Positions 21,248-31,235 of a stretch of DNA of 64,000 bases are shown piece after piece. This DNA comes from Marinobacter sp. Arc7-DN-1 (GTDB lineage Bacteria > Pseudomonadota > Gammaproteobacteria > Pseudomonadales > Oleiphilaceae): assembly GCF_003441595.1 (NCBI RefSeq), contig NZ_CP031848.1, positions 3,534,001-3,598,000 on the forward strand. The letters run 5' to 3'. Position 1 is the first letter of the stretch, and each line of letters starts with the position of its first letter. A model generated the notes under the pieces. That model saw only the letters and a list, made by a program, of their open reading frames with translations. It was not told where the DNA came from and made no database searches. The position numbers and the translations under genes were made by a program.

Positions 21248-22219
21248 ATGACATCAGCGAAACCCCTGGTGAAAGAAATCCATGTCGCCGTGGCGGTTAT
21301 TGTCCGCAATGGCCAGGTGCTCATTGCCCGCCGGCCAGACCATGTGCATCAGGGGGGCTTGCTTGAGTTCCCTGGTGGCAAGGTGGAGCCGGGTGAAAGT
21401 GTTCAGGCGGCACTGGTGCGCGAGATTGCCGAGGAAACCGGCCTCAGAGTGCCTGAGGCCTCTCTGGAGCCGGTCATTGGTATTCGCCATGACTATGGTG
21501 ATAAGCAAGTTTTCCTCGATGTGTGGGCGACCAGAGCCGCTGAAGGCGAACCTGAGGGCCGTGAGGGCCAGCCAGTAGAATGGCTTGGCCCCGATCGGCT
21601 TCGGGATCAGGATTTCCCGGCTGCCAACCGGCCTATTATCCGGGCATTGCGGTTGCCCCGGCAGTTGGCGATTACCGGAACAGCCGCCAGTGCTGATCAG
21701 GCCATCGAGCGTCTTCGGTCAGGATTGGCTGATGTCCCGCAGTCGCTGGTGGTGCTCCGTGCTCCGGCCATGACCGGGCCGGATTATCGTCAGCTTGCGG
21801 CAGCGGCGGTGCCGGTGTGTGAAGCGGCCAGCACCGGTCTGATCGTGCACGGCGCCCCCGGGTTCTTTGATGGCACGCCTGGTGCCCGTGGTCTGCATCT
21901 GCCATGGCGTGAAGCGATCAAACAAGTGGAGAGGCCGGTTCCGGCGGATGCGTGGCTGGGTGTTTCCTGCCATGATGCGATGGAGATTGACCATGCTGTC
22001 GCCATTGGCGCGGACTACGTCACGCTCGGGCCTGTCAAGCCAACCCGAAGCCATCCAGGACAGCTGGCCATGGGCTGGGAAGCGTTCGGAGCCCTGGTCT
22101 CCGGGGCGCCGCTTCCCGTTTATGGGCTGGGAGGGCTCGGCCTTGCGGACCTGTCCGAGGCCCGGCAACGGGGTGGTCAGGGGATCGCCGGTATCCGCTT
22201 CTGGTGGCCGGAAAACTGA
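21248..22219 (+). CDS. Nudix hydrolase fused to a ThiE-like domain (MutT family)
   Basis: The N-terminal half (residues about 8-130) is a MutT-type Nudix domain with a full Nudix box: GG, then EPGES, then REIAEETG. MutT enzymes remove oxidised dGTP. The C-terminal half (about 140-320) resembles the thiamine phosphate synthase TIM barrel, with HGAPG and [18 protein letters not shown]. This fusion is common in Pseudomonas relatives, where the ThiE-like half is not known to make thiamine phosphate. It is 323 residues and coupled to argJ. Confidence 0.88.
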   Translation: MTSAKPLVKEIHVAVAVIVRNGQVLIARRPDHVHQGGLLEFPGGKVEPGESVQAALVREIAEETGLRVPEASLEPVIGIRHDYGDKQVFLDVWATRAAEGEPEGREGQPVEWLGPDRLRDQDFPAANRPIIRALRLPRQLAITGTAASADQAIERLRSGLADVPQSLVVLRAPAMTGPDYRQLAAAAVPVCEAASTGLIVHGAPGFFDGTPGARGLHLPWREAIKQVERPVPADAWLGVSCHDAMEIDHAVAIGADYVTLGPVKPTRSHPGQLAMGWEAFGALVSGAPLPVYGLGGLGLADLSEARQRGGQGIAGIRFWWPEN

Positions 22220-22308
22220 CCATTATCAGCGGCGGCCATTGTGATCTCTGTTATGCTGTCAGCCCCCGTATTTTTTATTATCTGGCACAACCGGTTCCGG
22301 GAGATTCT

Positions 22309-22815
22309 GTGAGTAAACTGACGCATCTTGACGACAAGGGCGAAGCCCGAATGGTGGATGTGACCGACAAGGCCGCCACCGAACGGGAGGCTCGCGCCGA
22401 AGCAACCATTCGAATGGCGCCGGAGACCCTGAACATGATTGTGGATGGGGAGCACCCCAAGGGGGATGTCCTGGCCGTGGCCCGTATTGCCGGGATCATG
22501 GCTGCAAAGAAAACTCACGATCTGATTCCCCTGTGTCACGCCCTCAATCTTACCTCGGTCAAGGTAGAGCTGACGCCTGGTGAAGATGGTGCTTCGGTAC
22601 ACATTCTTACCCGCTGCAAGCTGTCCGGCCAGACCGGTGTCGAGATGGAAGCGCTGACCGCCGCAAGCGTTGCAGCATTGACTCTTTACGACATGTGCAA
22701 GGCTGTCGACCGGGGCATGGAAATCGCTTCTGTCCGCCTGCTGGAGAAGAAAGGTGGCCGGAGTGGTCACTGGGTGGCCGACAAGTCCTGGTCTGGCCAG
22801 TCGTCGAACTCGTAA
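22309..22815 (+). CDS. moaC: Cyclic pyranopterin monophosphate synthase MoaC
   Basis: Second step of molybdenum cofactor synthesis, acting after MoaA. The family N-terminus [17 protein letters not shown] begins at a GTG (22309) with CGGGAG about six bases upstream, giving 168 residues. Upstream in-frame codons would add 35 residues not expected in MoaC. The active-site region [13 protein letters not shown] and the later EMEALTA, VDRGM and KKGGRSG motifs are present. No other moa genes are adjacent. Confidence 0.93.
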   Translation: MSKLTHLDDKGEARMVDVTDKAATEREARAEATIRMAPETLNMIVDGEHPKGDVLAVARIAGIMAAKKTHDLIPLCHALNLTSVKVELTPGEDGASVHILTRCKLSGQTGVEMEALTAASVAALTLYDMCKAVDRGMEIASVRLLEKKGGRSGHWVADKSWSGQSSNS

Positions 22816-22925
22816 GTGTTCGCTGCTGAGCACATGCCAGAGGCGCTGCAGTGCAGGGACTACGCCAAGCAGGCGGGCCCGTGATAGAATGCGCGGCCCC
22901 AATGACTGAACCACGAGGAACCACT

Positions 22926-23540
22926 GTGGCTGTTCGTTACATCCAGACCTGCCGGTTGCCGACCCCGTTCGGGGTGTTTGATATGCATGGCTTCGAAGAA
23001 CCGGACACCGGAAAGGAGCATGTTGCCCTGACCCTGGGCGAACTGGACAGTGACGAACCCATGCTTGCCCGCACTCACTCCGAGTGTCTTACCGGTGATG
23101 CCCTCTACAGCATGCGTTGCGACTGTGGCTACCAGCTTGAGGAGGCTCTGCGCAATATTGCCCGTGAAGGTCGCGGAATCCTGATGTATCTGCGCCAGGA
23201 GGGCCGGGGGATCGGGCTTTTGAACAAGATCCGTGCCTATCACCTGCAGGATCAGGGCGCGGATACGGTGGAGGCCAATGAGCGCCTGGGGTTCGCCGCC
23301 GATCTGCGTGATTACAGCATGTGCAAGGACATGCTGGAGCATCTGGGCATCACAAGCCTGCGCCTGATGACCAACAATCCACGCAAGGTGAAGGCTCTTT
23401 CGTCTTACGGTATCGTTATTGCTGAACGGGTGCCTCTGCACGTTGGCCGTAACCCTCACAACGAGCATTACCTCAACACCAAGCAGAGCAAGCTTGGGCA
23501 CTGGTTGGAAACACACCAGGACGACGACCCCGAGGCGTGA
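22926..23540 (+). CDS. ribA: GTP cyclohydrolase II RibA
   Basis: Opens GTP to start riboflavin synthesis. Zinc-binding Cys residues appear in [17 protein letters not shown], and the RQEGRGIGL motif holds the catalytic Arg and GTP-binding residues. I chose the GTG at 22926 because GAGGAA precedes it and the product (204 residues) matches RibA length; an ATG at 22902 is an alternative. A bidirectional terminator separates it from dxs. Confidence 0.93.
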   Translation: MAVRYIQTCRLPTPFGVFDMHGFEEPDTGKEHVALTLGELDSDEPMLARTHSECLTGDALYSMRCDCGYQLEEALRNIAREGRGILMYLRQEGRGIGLLNKIRAYHLQDQGADTVEANERLGFAADLRDYSMCKDMLEHLGITSLRLMTNNPRKVKALSSYGIVIAERVPLHVGRNPHNEHYLNTKQSKLGHWLETHQDDDPEA

Positions 23541-23549
23541 ACCGGAACC

Positions 23550-23579
23550 AAAAAGCCCGCGACAGTCGGCGGGCTTTTT
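23550..23579 (+). terminator. Bidirectional terminator between ribA and dxs
   Basis: A stem of GCCCGC with GCGGGC is flanked by AAAAA on the left and TTTTT on the right, so it can end both ribA on the plus strand and dxs on the minus strand. Confidence 0.9.
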
Positions 23580-23602
23580 GCGTTTCAGGAGCCAGGGTTT
23601 GT

Positions 23603-25534
23603 TTATTTGACGACTTTCAGATTCTGGTGCCGAAGGGTTTCCATTCGCGCGGCAATTGATGCTTCGATGCCTCCCGCATCCAGGCCACAATCCGTCAGCA
23701 GCTCCCCATGCTTGCCGTGGTCCATGAACGTGTCCGGCAGCCCAAGCTGGAGCACGGGCATGGATACCTGACGGCTGTTCAGGAATTCGGTGACCGCGCT
23801 GCCGGCACCACCGGCAACGGCGTTCTCTTCCAGAGTCACCAGCAGCTGGTGCTGCTCTGCAAGCTCAAGCACCAGTTCTTCATCAAGGGGTTTCACGAAT
23901 CGCATATCCGCCACCGTCGCTCCCAGTACTTCGGCCGCTTCCAGTGCCGGTGCCAGCAGGGTACCGAAGTTGAGGATGGCGAGCCCCTTGCCTGCGCGCA
24001 CTCTCCGGCCCTTACCGATCTCCAGTGGCGTAAGCTCCTGCTGGATCTCTGCCCCAGGCCCGGTTCCCCTCGGGTATCGAACCGAAGCAGGGCCCTCGTA
24101 TAACATGCCGGTCTGCAGCATCTGACGGGTTTCGTTCTCATCGGACGGTGTCATGACCACCATATTCGGTATGCAGCGCAGGTAGCTGATATCGAAGGCC
24201 CCGGCGTGTGTGGGGCCGTCCTCGCCCACCAGGCCGGCGCGATCGATGGCAAGCAGCACATCCAGATTCTGGATGGCGACATCATGGATCAACTGGTCGT
24301 AGGCACGCTGCAGGAAGGTGGAGTAGATGGCAACCACCGGCTTTGCGCCATCACAGGCCAGGCCGGCTGCGAGGGTGACGGCGTGCTGTTCGGCAATCGC
24401 AACATCGAAATAGCGATCCGGGAACCGCTGTGAAAAGGCCAGCAGGTCGGAGCCTTCGCACATGGCAGGCGTTATGCCAACCACTCGCTCATCCTGCTCA
24501 GCGGAGTCACACAGCCACTGGCCAAAGACATTGGCGTACTTGGGCTTCGCGGGCTTTGGTTTCACCGGCTCGGGCTTGCTCGGCGGCACCGGCTCGATCT
24601 TGTTGATGGCGTGATAACCTATCGGGTCCGCCTCTGCCGGAGCAAAACCTTTGCCTTTGGTCGTCACCACATGCAGAAACTGCGGGCCTTCCAGCTCGCG
24701 GATGTTCTCGAGGGTCTCGACCAGCAGGGGCAGGTCATGGCCATCAATGGGGCCGATGTAGTTGAATCCCAGCTCCTCAAACAGGGTGCCCGGGGCAATC
24801 ATGCCCTTGAAATGCTCTTCCGTCTTTTTCGCGAGGGCCATCAGGTGCGGGGCGCCCTGAAGGACTTTCTTGCTGCTGTCGCGAACCTGGTTGTAGGTGG
24901 GGCTGGACAGCAGCTTGGCAAAGTAGTTGGACAGCCCCCCGACGTTGCGGGAAATCGACATGTCATTGTCGTTCAGTATCACCAGCATGTCGGCGTGCAG
25001 GTGGCCGGCATGGTTCAGGGCCTCGAAGGCCATGCCAGCGGTCATGGCGCCGTCGCCAATGACTGCGATACTTTTACGGCCGGTGCGTTGCAGGCGAGCG
25101 GCAATGGCCATGCCAAGCGCGGCACTGATGGACGTGCTGGAGTGGCCCACGCCGAAGGTGTCGTATTCGCTTTCGGCCCTTTTCGGAAAGCCGGCAAGTC
25201 CGTCTTTGCGCCGGATGCTGGCCATGGCGTCACGCCGGCCGGTCAGAATTTTATGGGGGTAGGCCTGGTGGCCAACATCCCAGACCAGGCGGTCGATCGG
25301 AGTATTGAAAACATAGTGAAGGGCTACGGTAAGCTCGAGCACACCAAGACCGGCCCCGAAATGGCCGCCGGTCTGGCCCACTGACCACAACAGAAACGCC
25401 CTGAGTTCCCGGGCCAGCTGGGGCAGCTGTTCCGGGGCCAGCTCGCGCAACTGGGCCGGTGCATCAGTCCGGTCCAGCAGCGGAGTGTTGGGCCGCTGTG
25501 ACGGGATTTCCTTGAAAATATAAGTGTCCTGCAT
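23603..25534 (-). CDS. dxs: 1-deoxy-D-xylulose-5-phosphate synthase Dxs
   Basis: Thiamine-diphosphate enzyme that condenses pyruvate and glyceraldehyde 3-phosphate, the entry step of the MEP isoprenoid pathway. The TPP and metal motif [18 protein letters not shown], the N-terminal GGHFGAGLG and the [14 protein letters not shown] segment of the transketolase domain are clear. It has 643 residues. It follows ispA on the same strand with a 133-base gap, so it may share the ispA/xseB transcript. Confidence 0.97.
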   Translation of the reverse strand: MQDTYIFKEIPSQRPNTPLLDRTDAPAQLRELAPEQLPQLARELRAFLLWSVGQTGGHFGAGLGVLELTVALHYVFNTPIDRLVWDVGHQAYPHKILTGRRDAMASIRRKDGLAGFPKRAESEYDTFGVGHSSTSISAALGMAIAARLQRTGRKSIAVIGDGAMTAGMAFEALNHAGHLHADMLVILNDNDMSISRNVGGLSNYFAKLLSSPTYNQVRDSSKKVLQGAPHLMALAKKTEEHFKGMIAPGTLFEELGFNYIGPIDGHDLPLLVETLENIRELEGPQFLHVVTTKGKGFAPAEADPIGYHAINKIEPVPPSKPEPVKPKPAKPKYANVFGQWLCDSAEQDERVVGITPAMCEGSDLLAFSQRFPDRYFDVAIAEQHAVTLAAGLACDGAKPVVAIYSTFLQRAYDQLIHDVAIQNLDVLLAIDRAGLVGEDGPTHAGAFDISYLRCIPNMVVMTPSDENETRQMLQTGMLYEGPASVRYPRGTGPGAEIQQELTPLEIGKGRRVRAGKGLAILNFGTLLAPALEAAEVLGATVADMRFVKPLDEELVLELAEQHQLLVTLEENAVAGGAGSAVTEFLNSRQVSMPVLQLGLPDTFMDHGKHGELLTDCGLDAGGIEASIAARMETLRHQNLKVVK

Positions 25535-25667
25535 CTGCTCGGGTCTTTTCCGGTACGTTCAGTAACTGACGGGCATTATAAGGGAACAGGGGACGCTGTT
25601 TCACACAAACCGGGCCAGTTGTTACGAAAATATTTACGGTCAGTGTGCGCCTTCGGGGCGCCGGGGT

Positions 25668-26564
25668 TCAATGGGTTCTTGCCACCACGTAATCGGCCAT
25701 TGCCCGCAGCGGGTCCGCTTCGGGGCCGAACGCCCGAAGGCTTTGGTGGGCGTCCTCAAGCAAGGCCGCCAGATGCTCCCGGGCACCGGCCACTCCGAGC
25801 AGGGCGGGGTAGGTGGGTTTGGCCCGGGCGGCGTCAGAGCCCTGGGGTTTGCCAATAACCCGGGTGTCCCCTTCGATGTCCAGCAGGTCGTCCTGGACCT
25901 GGAAAGCCAGACCAAGGGCCTTGGCATAGCGGGTCAGCGACGCCAGTGCCTGCTCGCTGACCGAAGGCGCAGTGATGGCGCCAATCCGGACGCTGGCTTC
26001 GATCAGTGCCCCGGTTTTGTGCCGGTGCATGGTCTCCAGTTGGGCCAGAGTCAGGGTTTTACCAACGGATTCAAGATCGATCGCCTGGCCGCCGACCATA
26101 CCCCTGTGGCCGCTGGCGCCCGCCAGTTCCCGCACCATGGCCAGGCGCGCGGACTCGGAGAGCCCGGGGGCCTCTGCCAGCCAGCCAAACGCCAGCGCCT
26201 GGAGGGCATCCCCGGCCAGAATGGCAGTCGCTTCATCAAAGGCGATGTGGGTGGTGGGGCGCCCGCGCCGGAGCTCGTCGTTATCCATGGCGGGGAGGTC
26301 ATCATGGATCAGTGAATAGGCGTGGATCAGTTCCACGGCACAGGCGGGAATCAGGGCCTGGTCACCGGGCTGGCCCAGAGCCTTTGCCGCGGCCAGGCAC
26401 AGGGCGGGCCGGATTCGTTTGCCGCCGCCCAGTACGCTGTAACGCATGGCTTCGTGCAGCCGACCGGATGCGGACTTCTGTTCCAGGCAGCGGTCGAGTG
26501 CCGCGTCAACGCGGGCCCGGCAGGTTTCGAGAAAGTCCGCTGCGAGTTGGTTCGGTCCGGACAT
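25668..26564 (-). CDS. ispA: Farnesyl diphosphate synthase IspA
   Basis: Condenses dimethylallyl and isopentenyl diphosphates to geranyl and farnesyl diphosphate. Both Asp-rich motifs are present: DDLPAMDND (first) and DDLLDIEGD (second). GGKRIRP lies at the N-terminal side. It has 298 residues. The start overlaps the xseB stop, and the order xseB-ispA-dxs is conserved in gammaproteobacteria. Confidence 0.96.
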   Translation of the reverse strand: MSGPNQLAADFLETCRARVDAALDRCLEQKSASGRLHEAMRYSVLGGGKRIRPALCLAAAKALGQPGDQALIPACAVELIHAYSLIHDDLPAMDNDELRRGRPTTHIAFDEATAILAGDALQALAFGWLAEAPGLSESARLAMVRELAGASGHRGMVGGQAIDLESVGKTLTLAQLETMHRHKTGALIEASVRIGAITAPSVSEQALASLTRYAKALGLAFQVQDDLLDIEGDTRVIGKPQGSDAARAKPTYPALLGVAGAREHLAALLEDAHQSLRAFGPEADPLRAMADYVVARTH

Positions 26565-26818
26565 CAGTCAGCATCATCCGGAGAGAAGGGGTGGGTTTCA
26601 AGGCTGCCGTCGCTGTTCTGAACCAGCTGCTCGACGCGCTGCTCCGCGCTCTTAAGGGCCTGCTGGCATTCACGGGTCAGTCTGACGCCGCGCTCGAACG
26701 CCGTCAGGGATTGCTCAAGGGACAGCTCTCCCTGCTCCAGATCGCGAACCAGCTTTTCCAGTTCATCAAGGGATTTTTCGAAATCGGCTATGGATGTGGC
26801 GCCTTGTTCACCGGCCAT
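26564..26818 (-). CDS. xseB: Exodeoxyribonuclease VII small subunit
   Basis: Short helical subunit of the XseA/XseB single-strand exonuclease. The 84-residue product has the typical [23 protein letters not shown] helix pair and [16 protein letters not shown]. It is first in the xseB-ispA-dxs series, and its stop overlaps the ispA start by one base. Confidence 0.93.
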   Translation of the reverse strand: MAGEQGATSIADFEKSLDELEKLVRDLEQGELSLEQSLTAFERGVRLTRECQQALKSAEQRVEQLVQNSDGSLETHPFSPDDAD

Positions 26819-26873
26819 CAGGGGCCCTCCGATCAGGTGTCAGAATTTTGCGGAGTATACCAGAGCTTGCTTG

Positions 26874-27647
26874 CTATCGCTGCCAGTGGAAGTGACGGCG
26901 TTCACCGGTTTCGGCATCAGGCCCCCAGCTCTGTTCGGTCACATGGATGTCACCGGTGCCGGAGACACTGACCACAGTAGTCGCCCGGGTGCCGTAGTCT
27001 GAGCCGGCGATAAAGGGGGACGAGAGGAAGCGTTCGGTATCAATCCCCACCCCGGTGTCGGGTAATAGCCGGTCCGGGGCCGGCGTGGTGTCCTGAAGCA
27101 GCGCAACCAACACGCCGTGCAGTTTGCCGGCATCGTTACCGGCGGCGGCAACGGCATCGCCAACGGCCTGGCGCAGCCGGACCAGCTTGGGCCAGGGAGT
27201 CTGCAGAAGATGGTTGCTCAGGCCGTAAACGCCCCGGTGGATGTGCCGGCCGGGATGAGCGTCCCGGTTGCTGAAATACCAGCCGTCCCGGGGCGTCAGG
27301 TGAACGAGGTTGAAGCCGGAAAAATGATCGGCATTACGATGCAGGTAGCCTTCAAGGTGCCGCCTGGAATCGTTGAGCGCCCGCAGGGGAAGTTCGCCCC
27401 GGCTGATACGGCCGGTTTCCGGTGTACCTTCGCGTACGTTGGTGACAGCGCTGACGTCCCCTTCGGCAGAGACCGCAAGCCAGGTTCCGCCGGACTGAAG
27501 ATCCCGGCCGGCGAGCACCCGGGTGCCTGTGTCGGTTGTCCACCAGTCCATGGCGGCCGTGGGGCGACGAAAGAATTCATCCCGGTTGGCCGCGACAACC
27601 AGCGGAAAATGAGGGTTCTGGCCAAGGGCAAAGGCAATCAGGCACAT
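26874..27647 (-). CDS. NRDE (TANGO2-like) family protein
   Basis: The protein starts MCLIAFAL, so Cys2 is exposed as in Ntn-type enzymes after removal of Met, and it holds the ANRDEFFRRPT motif that names the family. GGTWLAVS and a mid-protein GLSNHLLQTPWPK segment fit. The family is conserved from bacteria to human TANGO2, whose role is linked to haem or lipid handling; the bacterial function is unknown. I chose the ATG at 27647, since earlier in-frame codons would bury the Cys. The length is 257 residues. Confidence 0.82.
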   Translation of the reverse strand: MCLIAFALGQNPHFPLVVAANRDEFFRRPTAAMDWWTTDTGTRVLAGRDLQSGGTWLAVSAEGDVSAVTNVREGTPETGRISRGELPLRALNDSRRHLEGYLHRNADHFSGFNLVHLTPRDGWYFSNRDAHPGRHIHRGVYGLSNHLLQTPWPKLVRLRQAVGDAVAAAGNDAGKLHGVLVALLQDTTPAPDRLLPDTGVGIDTERFLSSPFIAGSDYGTRATTVVSVSGTGDIHVTEQSWGPDAETGERRHFHWQR

Positions 27648-27735
27648 GGTGGAGAACGGGCTCCCGGAGTTAATGAAGTTGACTCTTGCGCTGTGTATCA
27701 TACCAGCCTTGGTTTTCCCGGGTGCGTGACAAACT

Positions 27736-28533
27736 ATGACGCTGATCTTCGAAATAGCATCGTATCTGGCCCTCGGCGCCCTCGCAGGCACCGTTGCTGG
27801 CCTGTTTGGTATCGGCGGTGGGCTGATTATCGTGCCGGTGCTTATTTTCAGTTTCGGTCTCCGGGGGATCAGCCCGGAGATTGTTCCTCACTTGGCGGTG
27901 GGTACGTCGCTGGCAACCATCGTGTTCACGTCGGCCAGTTCCATCCGTTCCCACCACCGGCATGGCGCTGTGCGCTGGGATCTGTTCCGGCCCATGACCA
28001 TGGGGATTATTGCCGGAGCCCTGATCGGTGCCTGGACAGCGTCGTTGATGAGTGGCCCGGCCCTTGAACTGGTTATTGGCGTTTTTGTCATCCTCGTTGG
28101 CCTCAAGATGTTTTTTCAGGTGGACCCCAAACCTGGCCGGGATGTTCCGGGTATCGCGGGGTTGGGGGTTGCCGGCGGAGGCATCGGCTGGGCCTCGGCC
28201 ATCTTCGGGATTGGCGGGGGCACGCTCACCGTACCCTACCTGAGCTGGAGCAATGTACGCATGCAACAGGCTGTGGGTACATCGGCCGCTTGCGGCCTGC
28301 CGATTGCCATCGCCGGTGCACTTGGCAACATCTGGACCGGCTGGCAGAATCCAGCTCTGCCGGAACTGAGTGTCGGTTTCATCTATCTGCCTGCGCTGAC
28401 CGGTATTATCCTCACCAGCGTTTTCTTTGCCCGGATAGGTGCCAACCTGGCCCATCGGCTGAACCCCCGGGTTCTCAAGCGTATTTTTTCCATCATGCTT
28501 TTGCTGGTGGGTCTCCGTTTTCTCCTGAGCTGA
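27736..28533 (+). CDS. TSUP-family permease (TauE/SafE type)
   Basis: Polytopic inner-membrane protein of 265 residues with about eight hydrophobic stretches arranged as two repeats, each with a Gly-rich loop (GLFGIGGGLIIVPV and GIGGGTLTVPYLSW). This is the TauE/SafE sulfite or organosulfonate exporter fold; the substrate cannot be read from sequence. It is 11 bases upstream of lgt and probably cotranscribed. Confidence 0.88.
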   Translation: MTLIFEIASYLALGALAGTVAGLFGIGGGLIIVPVLIFSFGLRGISPEIVPHLAVGTSLATIVFTSASSIRSHHRHGAVRWDLFRPMTMGIIAGALIGAWTASLMSGPALELVIGVFVILVGLKMFFQVDPKPGRDVPGIAGLGVAGGGIGWASAIFGIGGGTLTVPYLSWSNVRMQQAVGTSAACGLPIAIAGALGNIWTGWQNPALPELSVGFIYLPALTGIILTSVFFARIGANLAHRLNPRVLKRIFSIMLLLVGLRFLLS

Positions 28534-28544
28534 GAGGTTAATCG

Positions 28545-29333
28545 ATGCTGCAACATCCCCAGATTGATCCGGTGGCCATTGCCATTGGCCCCCTCAAGAT
28601 CCACTGGTACGGCCTGACCTATCTGGTGGGCTTTGTCGCCGGCTGGTGGCTTGGCAAGATCCGCACACGCAAACCCTGGTCTCCCATCAACGAAGAACAG
28701 ATGGGCGATCTGCTGTTCTACCTGGCGCTGGGGGTCATTCTCGGGGGCCGTGTGGGTTATGTGCTGTTCTACAATTTTGATGCCTTTCTGGCAGATCCGC
28801 TCTGGCTTCTGCGGGTCTGGGAAGGCGGTATGTCCTTCCACGGTGGCTTGCTGGGCGTGATATTCGCCATGTGGTGGTACGGGCGCAAAGTAGAGTGTGG
28901 TTTCTGGCGCATGGCCGATTTCGTTGCACCGCTGGTGCCGGTAGGGCTTGGCGCCGGCCGGATTGGTAACTTCATTAACGGGGAGTTGTGGGGCAAACCC
29001 ACGGACGTTGCCTGGGGCATGGTGTTCCGTACCGCGCCGGATTCCCTGGCCCGTCATCCCTCCCAGCTCTACCAGTTTGCCCTGGAAGGCGTCGCCCTGT
29101 TCGTCATCCTGTGGTGGTTCTCCTCCAGGCAAAGGCCCAGAATGGCCGTCTCCGGCCTGTTCCTGATCGGCTACGGCGTGTTCCGCTTTATGGTGGAATT
29201 CGTGCGCCAGCCGGACCCGCAGCTGGGCTACCTGGCCTTTGACTGGCTCACCATGGGGCAGGTGCTTTCCTTCCCGATGATTGTTGTGGGTGCAGCCCTG
29301 ATGTTTATTGCCTACCGGAAACAAGCCGAATGA
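28545..29333 (+). CDS. lgt: Prolipoprotein diacylglyceryl transferase Lgt
   Basis: Inner-membrane enzyme that transfers diacylglycerol from phosphatidylglycerol to the lipobox Cys of prolipoproteins. The Lgt signature [13 protein letters not shown] and the HPSQLYQ segment are present. It has about seven membrane helices in 262 residues. It overlaps thyA by four bases (ATGA), the usual lgt-thyA arrangement. Confidence 0.97.
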   Translation: MLQHPQIDPVAIAIGPLKIHWYGLTYLVGFVAGWWLGKIRTRKPWSPINEEQMGDLLFYLALGVILGGRVGYVLFYNFDAFLADPLWLLRVWEGGMSFHGGLLGVIFAMWWYGRKVECGFWRMADFVAPLVPVGLGAGRIGNFINGELWGKPTDVAWGMVFRTAPDSLARHPSQLYQFALEGVALFVILWWFSSRQRPRMAVSGLFLIGYGVFRFMVEFVRQPDPQLGYLAFDWLTMGQVLSFPMIVVGAALMFIAYRKQAE

Positions 29334-29929
29334 AAGCCTACCTCGACCTGATGCAAGACGTTGTCGATAACGGATTCGACAAGGGTGACCGTACCGGCGT
29401 TGGTACCCGCTCGGTATTCGGCCGCCAGATCCGGTTCAACCTGCAGGATGGCTTTCCTCTGGTAACCACCAAGAAAGTCCATCTGCGCAGCATCATCTAC
29501 GAACTGCTCTGGTTCCTCCGCGGCTCCACCGACAACACCTGGCTGAAAGAACGCAAGGTATCCATCTGGAATGAATGGGCACTGGCGAATGGAGACCTCG
29601 GCCCCATCTACGGCAAACAGTGGCGCAGCTGGCAGTGCCCGAACGGGGAGGTGGTGGACCAGATCAGCGAGGTCATCGGGCAGATCCGCACCAAGCCCAA
29701 TTCCCGCCGCCTGATCGTCTCCGCCTGGAACCCGGCGCAACTGCCGGACGAATCCATCGGCCCTCAGGACAACGTCCGCCAGGGCCGCATGGCGCTGGCT
29801 CCCTGCCACTGCCTGTTCCAGTTCTACGTGGCCGACGGCAGGCTCTCCTGCCAGCTCTACCAGCGTAGCGCGGACCTGTTCCTTTTAGACGAACAAGAAA
29901 AAGATGCACAATATATGGTAGCTGCGTAA
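29330..29929 (+). pseudogene. thyA: Host thymidylate synthase thyA, 3'-truncated by the island
   Basis: ThyA methylates dUMP to dTMP with methylene-tetrahydrofolate. The reading frame matches ThyA from its start through the catalytic Cys region ([13 protein letters not shown]) and [11 protein letters not shown]. At about base 29883 the family sequence (normally continuing GLPFNIASY) is lost, and a 15-residue unrelated tail ends at 29929. Roughly 80 C-terminal residues are missing, including part of the nucleotide- and folate-binding face and the C-terminal closing residue, so the product should be inactive. A complete second thymidylate synthase lies at 36207-37058. The rest of this gene was not found in the window. 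Confidence 0.93.
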
Positions 29930-30022
29930 CGCTCACCAAATCTTACTCCTGTTTATTTCCGACAATTGAAATTTGCACAATACGTAGCTATCATCTTTGT
30001 TAAGATGGGAGAAAATTGTGCA
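29883..30022 (+). other. Left end of the genomic island with TGCACAA repeats
   Basis: The change from thyA to foreign sequence is at about 29883. Just inside are two direct copies of TGCACAATA followed by GTAGCT (from 29905 and from 29974, 69 bases apart), and an inverted TTGTGCA at 30016-30022 that overlaps the first recombinase start. Such repeats at an element end are typical recombinase-binding arm or core sites. The exact crossover base cannot be fixed without the right end or an empty site. Confidence 0.6.
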
Positions 30023-31235
30023 GATATTCATCGCTAACAAACAAAATTTATCTAAAAGTCAGATCGATGGATTGAGTCTAGGTTCGCAGACCGTCTCAGG
30101 TGCTCTGGTTCTGGATGATGATGAAAAAGTTATCAGATATCCTTCCAATTGGTTGTCTACGCTTCTTGATTTACAGGAAATCTCATATAAATCCGCCGAG
30201 ACTTACGGGCGAAATACGATCTATTTCCTCAAATTTTTGATTGAGAGGCCGGAATACGTCGGATTAACTCCTGATGATATTCTTCTCCGAGTAAATCGGT
30301 CGGTTCTTGAGGACTGGATTATCAGACAGCAGGATTCGGGGTTGTTGGATCGGTCAACGATCCGAAATCGCGAGAGTTCAGTGCGATCATTATATGATTT
30401 TCTTTCTGACAATGAACGGCAAGATTCTGTTCTTGAAAAGAGTCCTTTCCCCAAAAAATACATTAGCGCTCAACCACATAAGAAGCAGGTTGTCAGTGCT
30501 TCTTTAATTGATCTCCTAGCGCTGATGTATGAATGTCGTTACGAGAGAGATCGGCTGCTTCTCCAGTTTATGTACGACGCTGGTGTCAGAATCAGCGAGG
30601 TAGAGCGAATTACCTTTGGGGACATCCAAAAGGCTATAAGATTTACGAACTCGGCCTTTGTGAATTCAGAGAAAGTCGATGTGCCTGTTCGTCCTGGCTA
30701 TGCGCCCGTGCTCATACGTGGCGCAAAGGGCCGGGGGGGCTCGGTGAAAGAGCGGTTTGCCGTAGTTACGACGGCGACTTTGAAGAGAATCGCTTCGTAC
30801 CACTCGACTCCACTATATAAACGGTATCAGCAGAAATACCGTAATCGACACAATTTTCCTGCCTTCTTAAACACGGAAGGCAACCCTTACAACGAAGACT
30901 CCTTGGCGAAAATGATAGAGCGGCGCTCAGACAAGGCTCTTAAAAAGGGACGTATTTCGAAAACGATCCACGCACATCTTTTCCGACACGCATCAGCTTA
31001 TTTGACGTTGGAAGACCCCGATCTTGGTGAGGATTTTCTTGATCGCTTGGTTAATGTCCAGAAGACGCTTGGTCATTCTTCGATTACGACCACTGAGCGT
31101 TATACAAGCATTCCTCACGACATATACAACTCCATAGCAGATTCTGAACTTGGCGCGCTGAGGACCAAAATCGACAAGATGGAAAAGGTTGTTGAACAGA
31201 CCAAGCTCAGAATCAAGCCGGGAGACAGGAAGTGA
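30018..31235 (+). CDS. Tyrosine recombinase (island integrase)
   Basis: Phage-type integrase of 405 residues. Box I Arg is in DAGVRISEV (near residue 190). Box II is complete: HLFRHASAY (near 320), LGHSS, and the nucleophile Tyr in TTERY (near 360). It should therefore be the active cutting enzyme. The start is a GTG at 30018 with GGGAG six bases upstream; a TTG at 29997 is possible but has no ribosome site. It is the first gene of a five-gene coupled operon next to the thyA junction. Confidence 0.9.
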   Translation: MQIFIANKQNLSKSQIDGLSLGSQTVSGALVLDDDEKVIRYPSNWLSTLLDLQEISYKSAETYGRNTIYFLKFLIERPEYVGLTPDDILLRVNRSVLEDWIIRQQDSGLLDRSTIRNRESSVRSLYDFLSDNERQDSVLEKSPFPKKYISAQPHKKQVVSASLIDLLALMYECRYERDRLLLQFMYDAGVRISEVERITFGDIQKAIRFTNSAFVNSEKVDVPVRPGYAPVLIRGAKGRGGSVKERFAVVTTATLKRIASYHSTPLYKRYQQKYRNRHNFPAFLNTEGNPYNEDSLAKMIERRSDKALKKGRISKTIHAHLFRHASAYLTLEDPDLGEDFLDRLVNVQKTLGHSSITTTERYTSIPHDIYNSIADSELGALRTKIDKMEKVVEQTKLRIKPGDRK

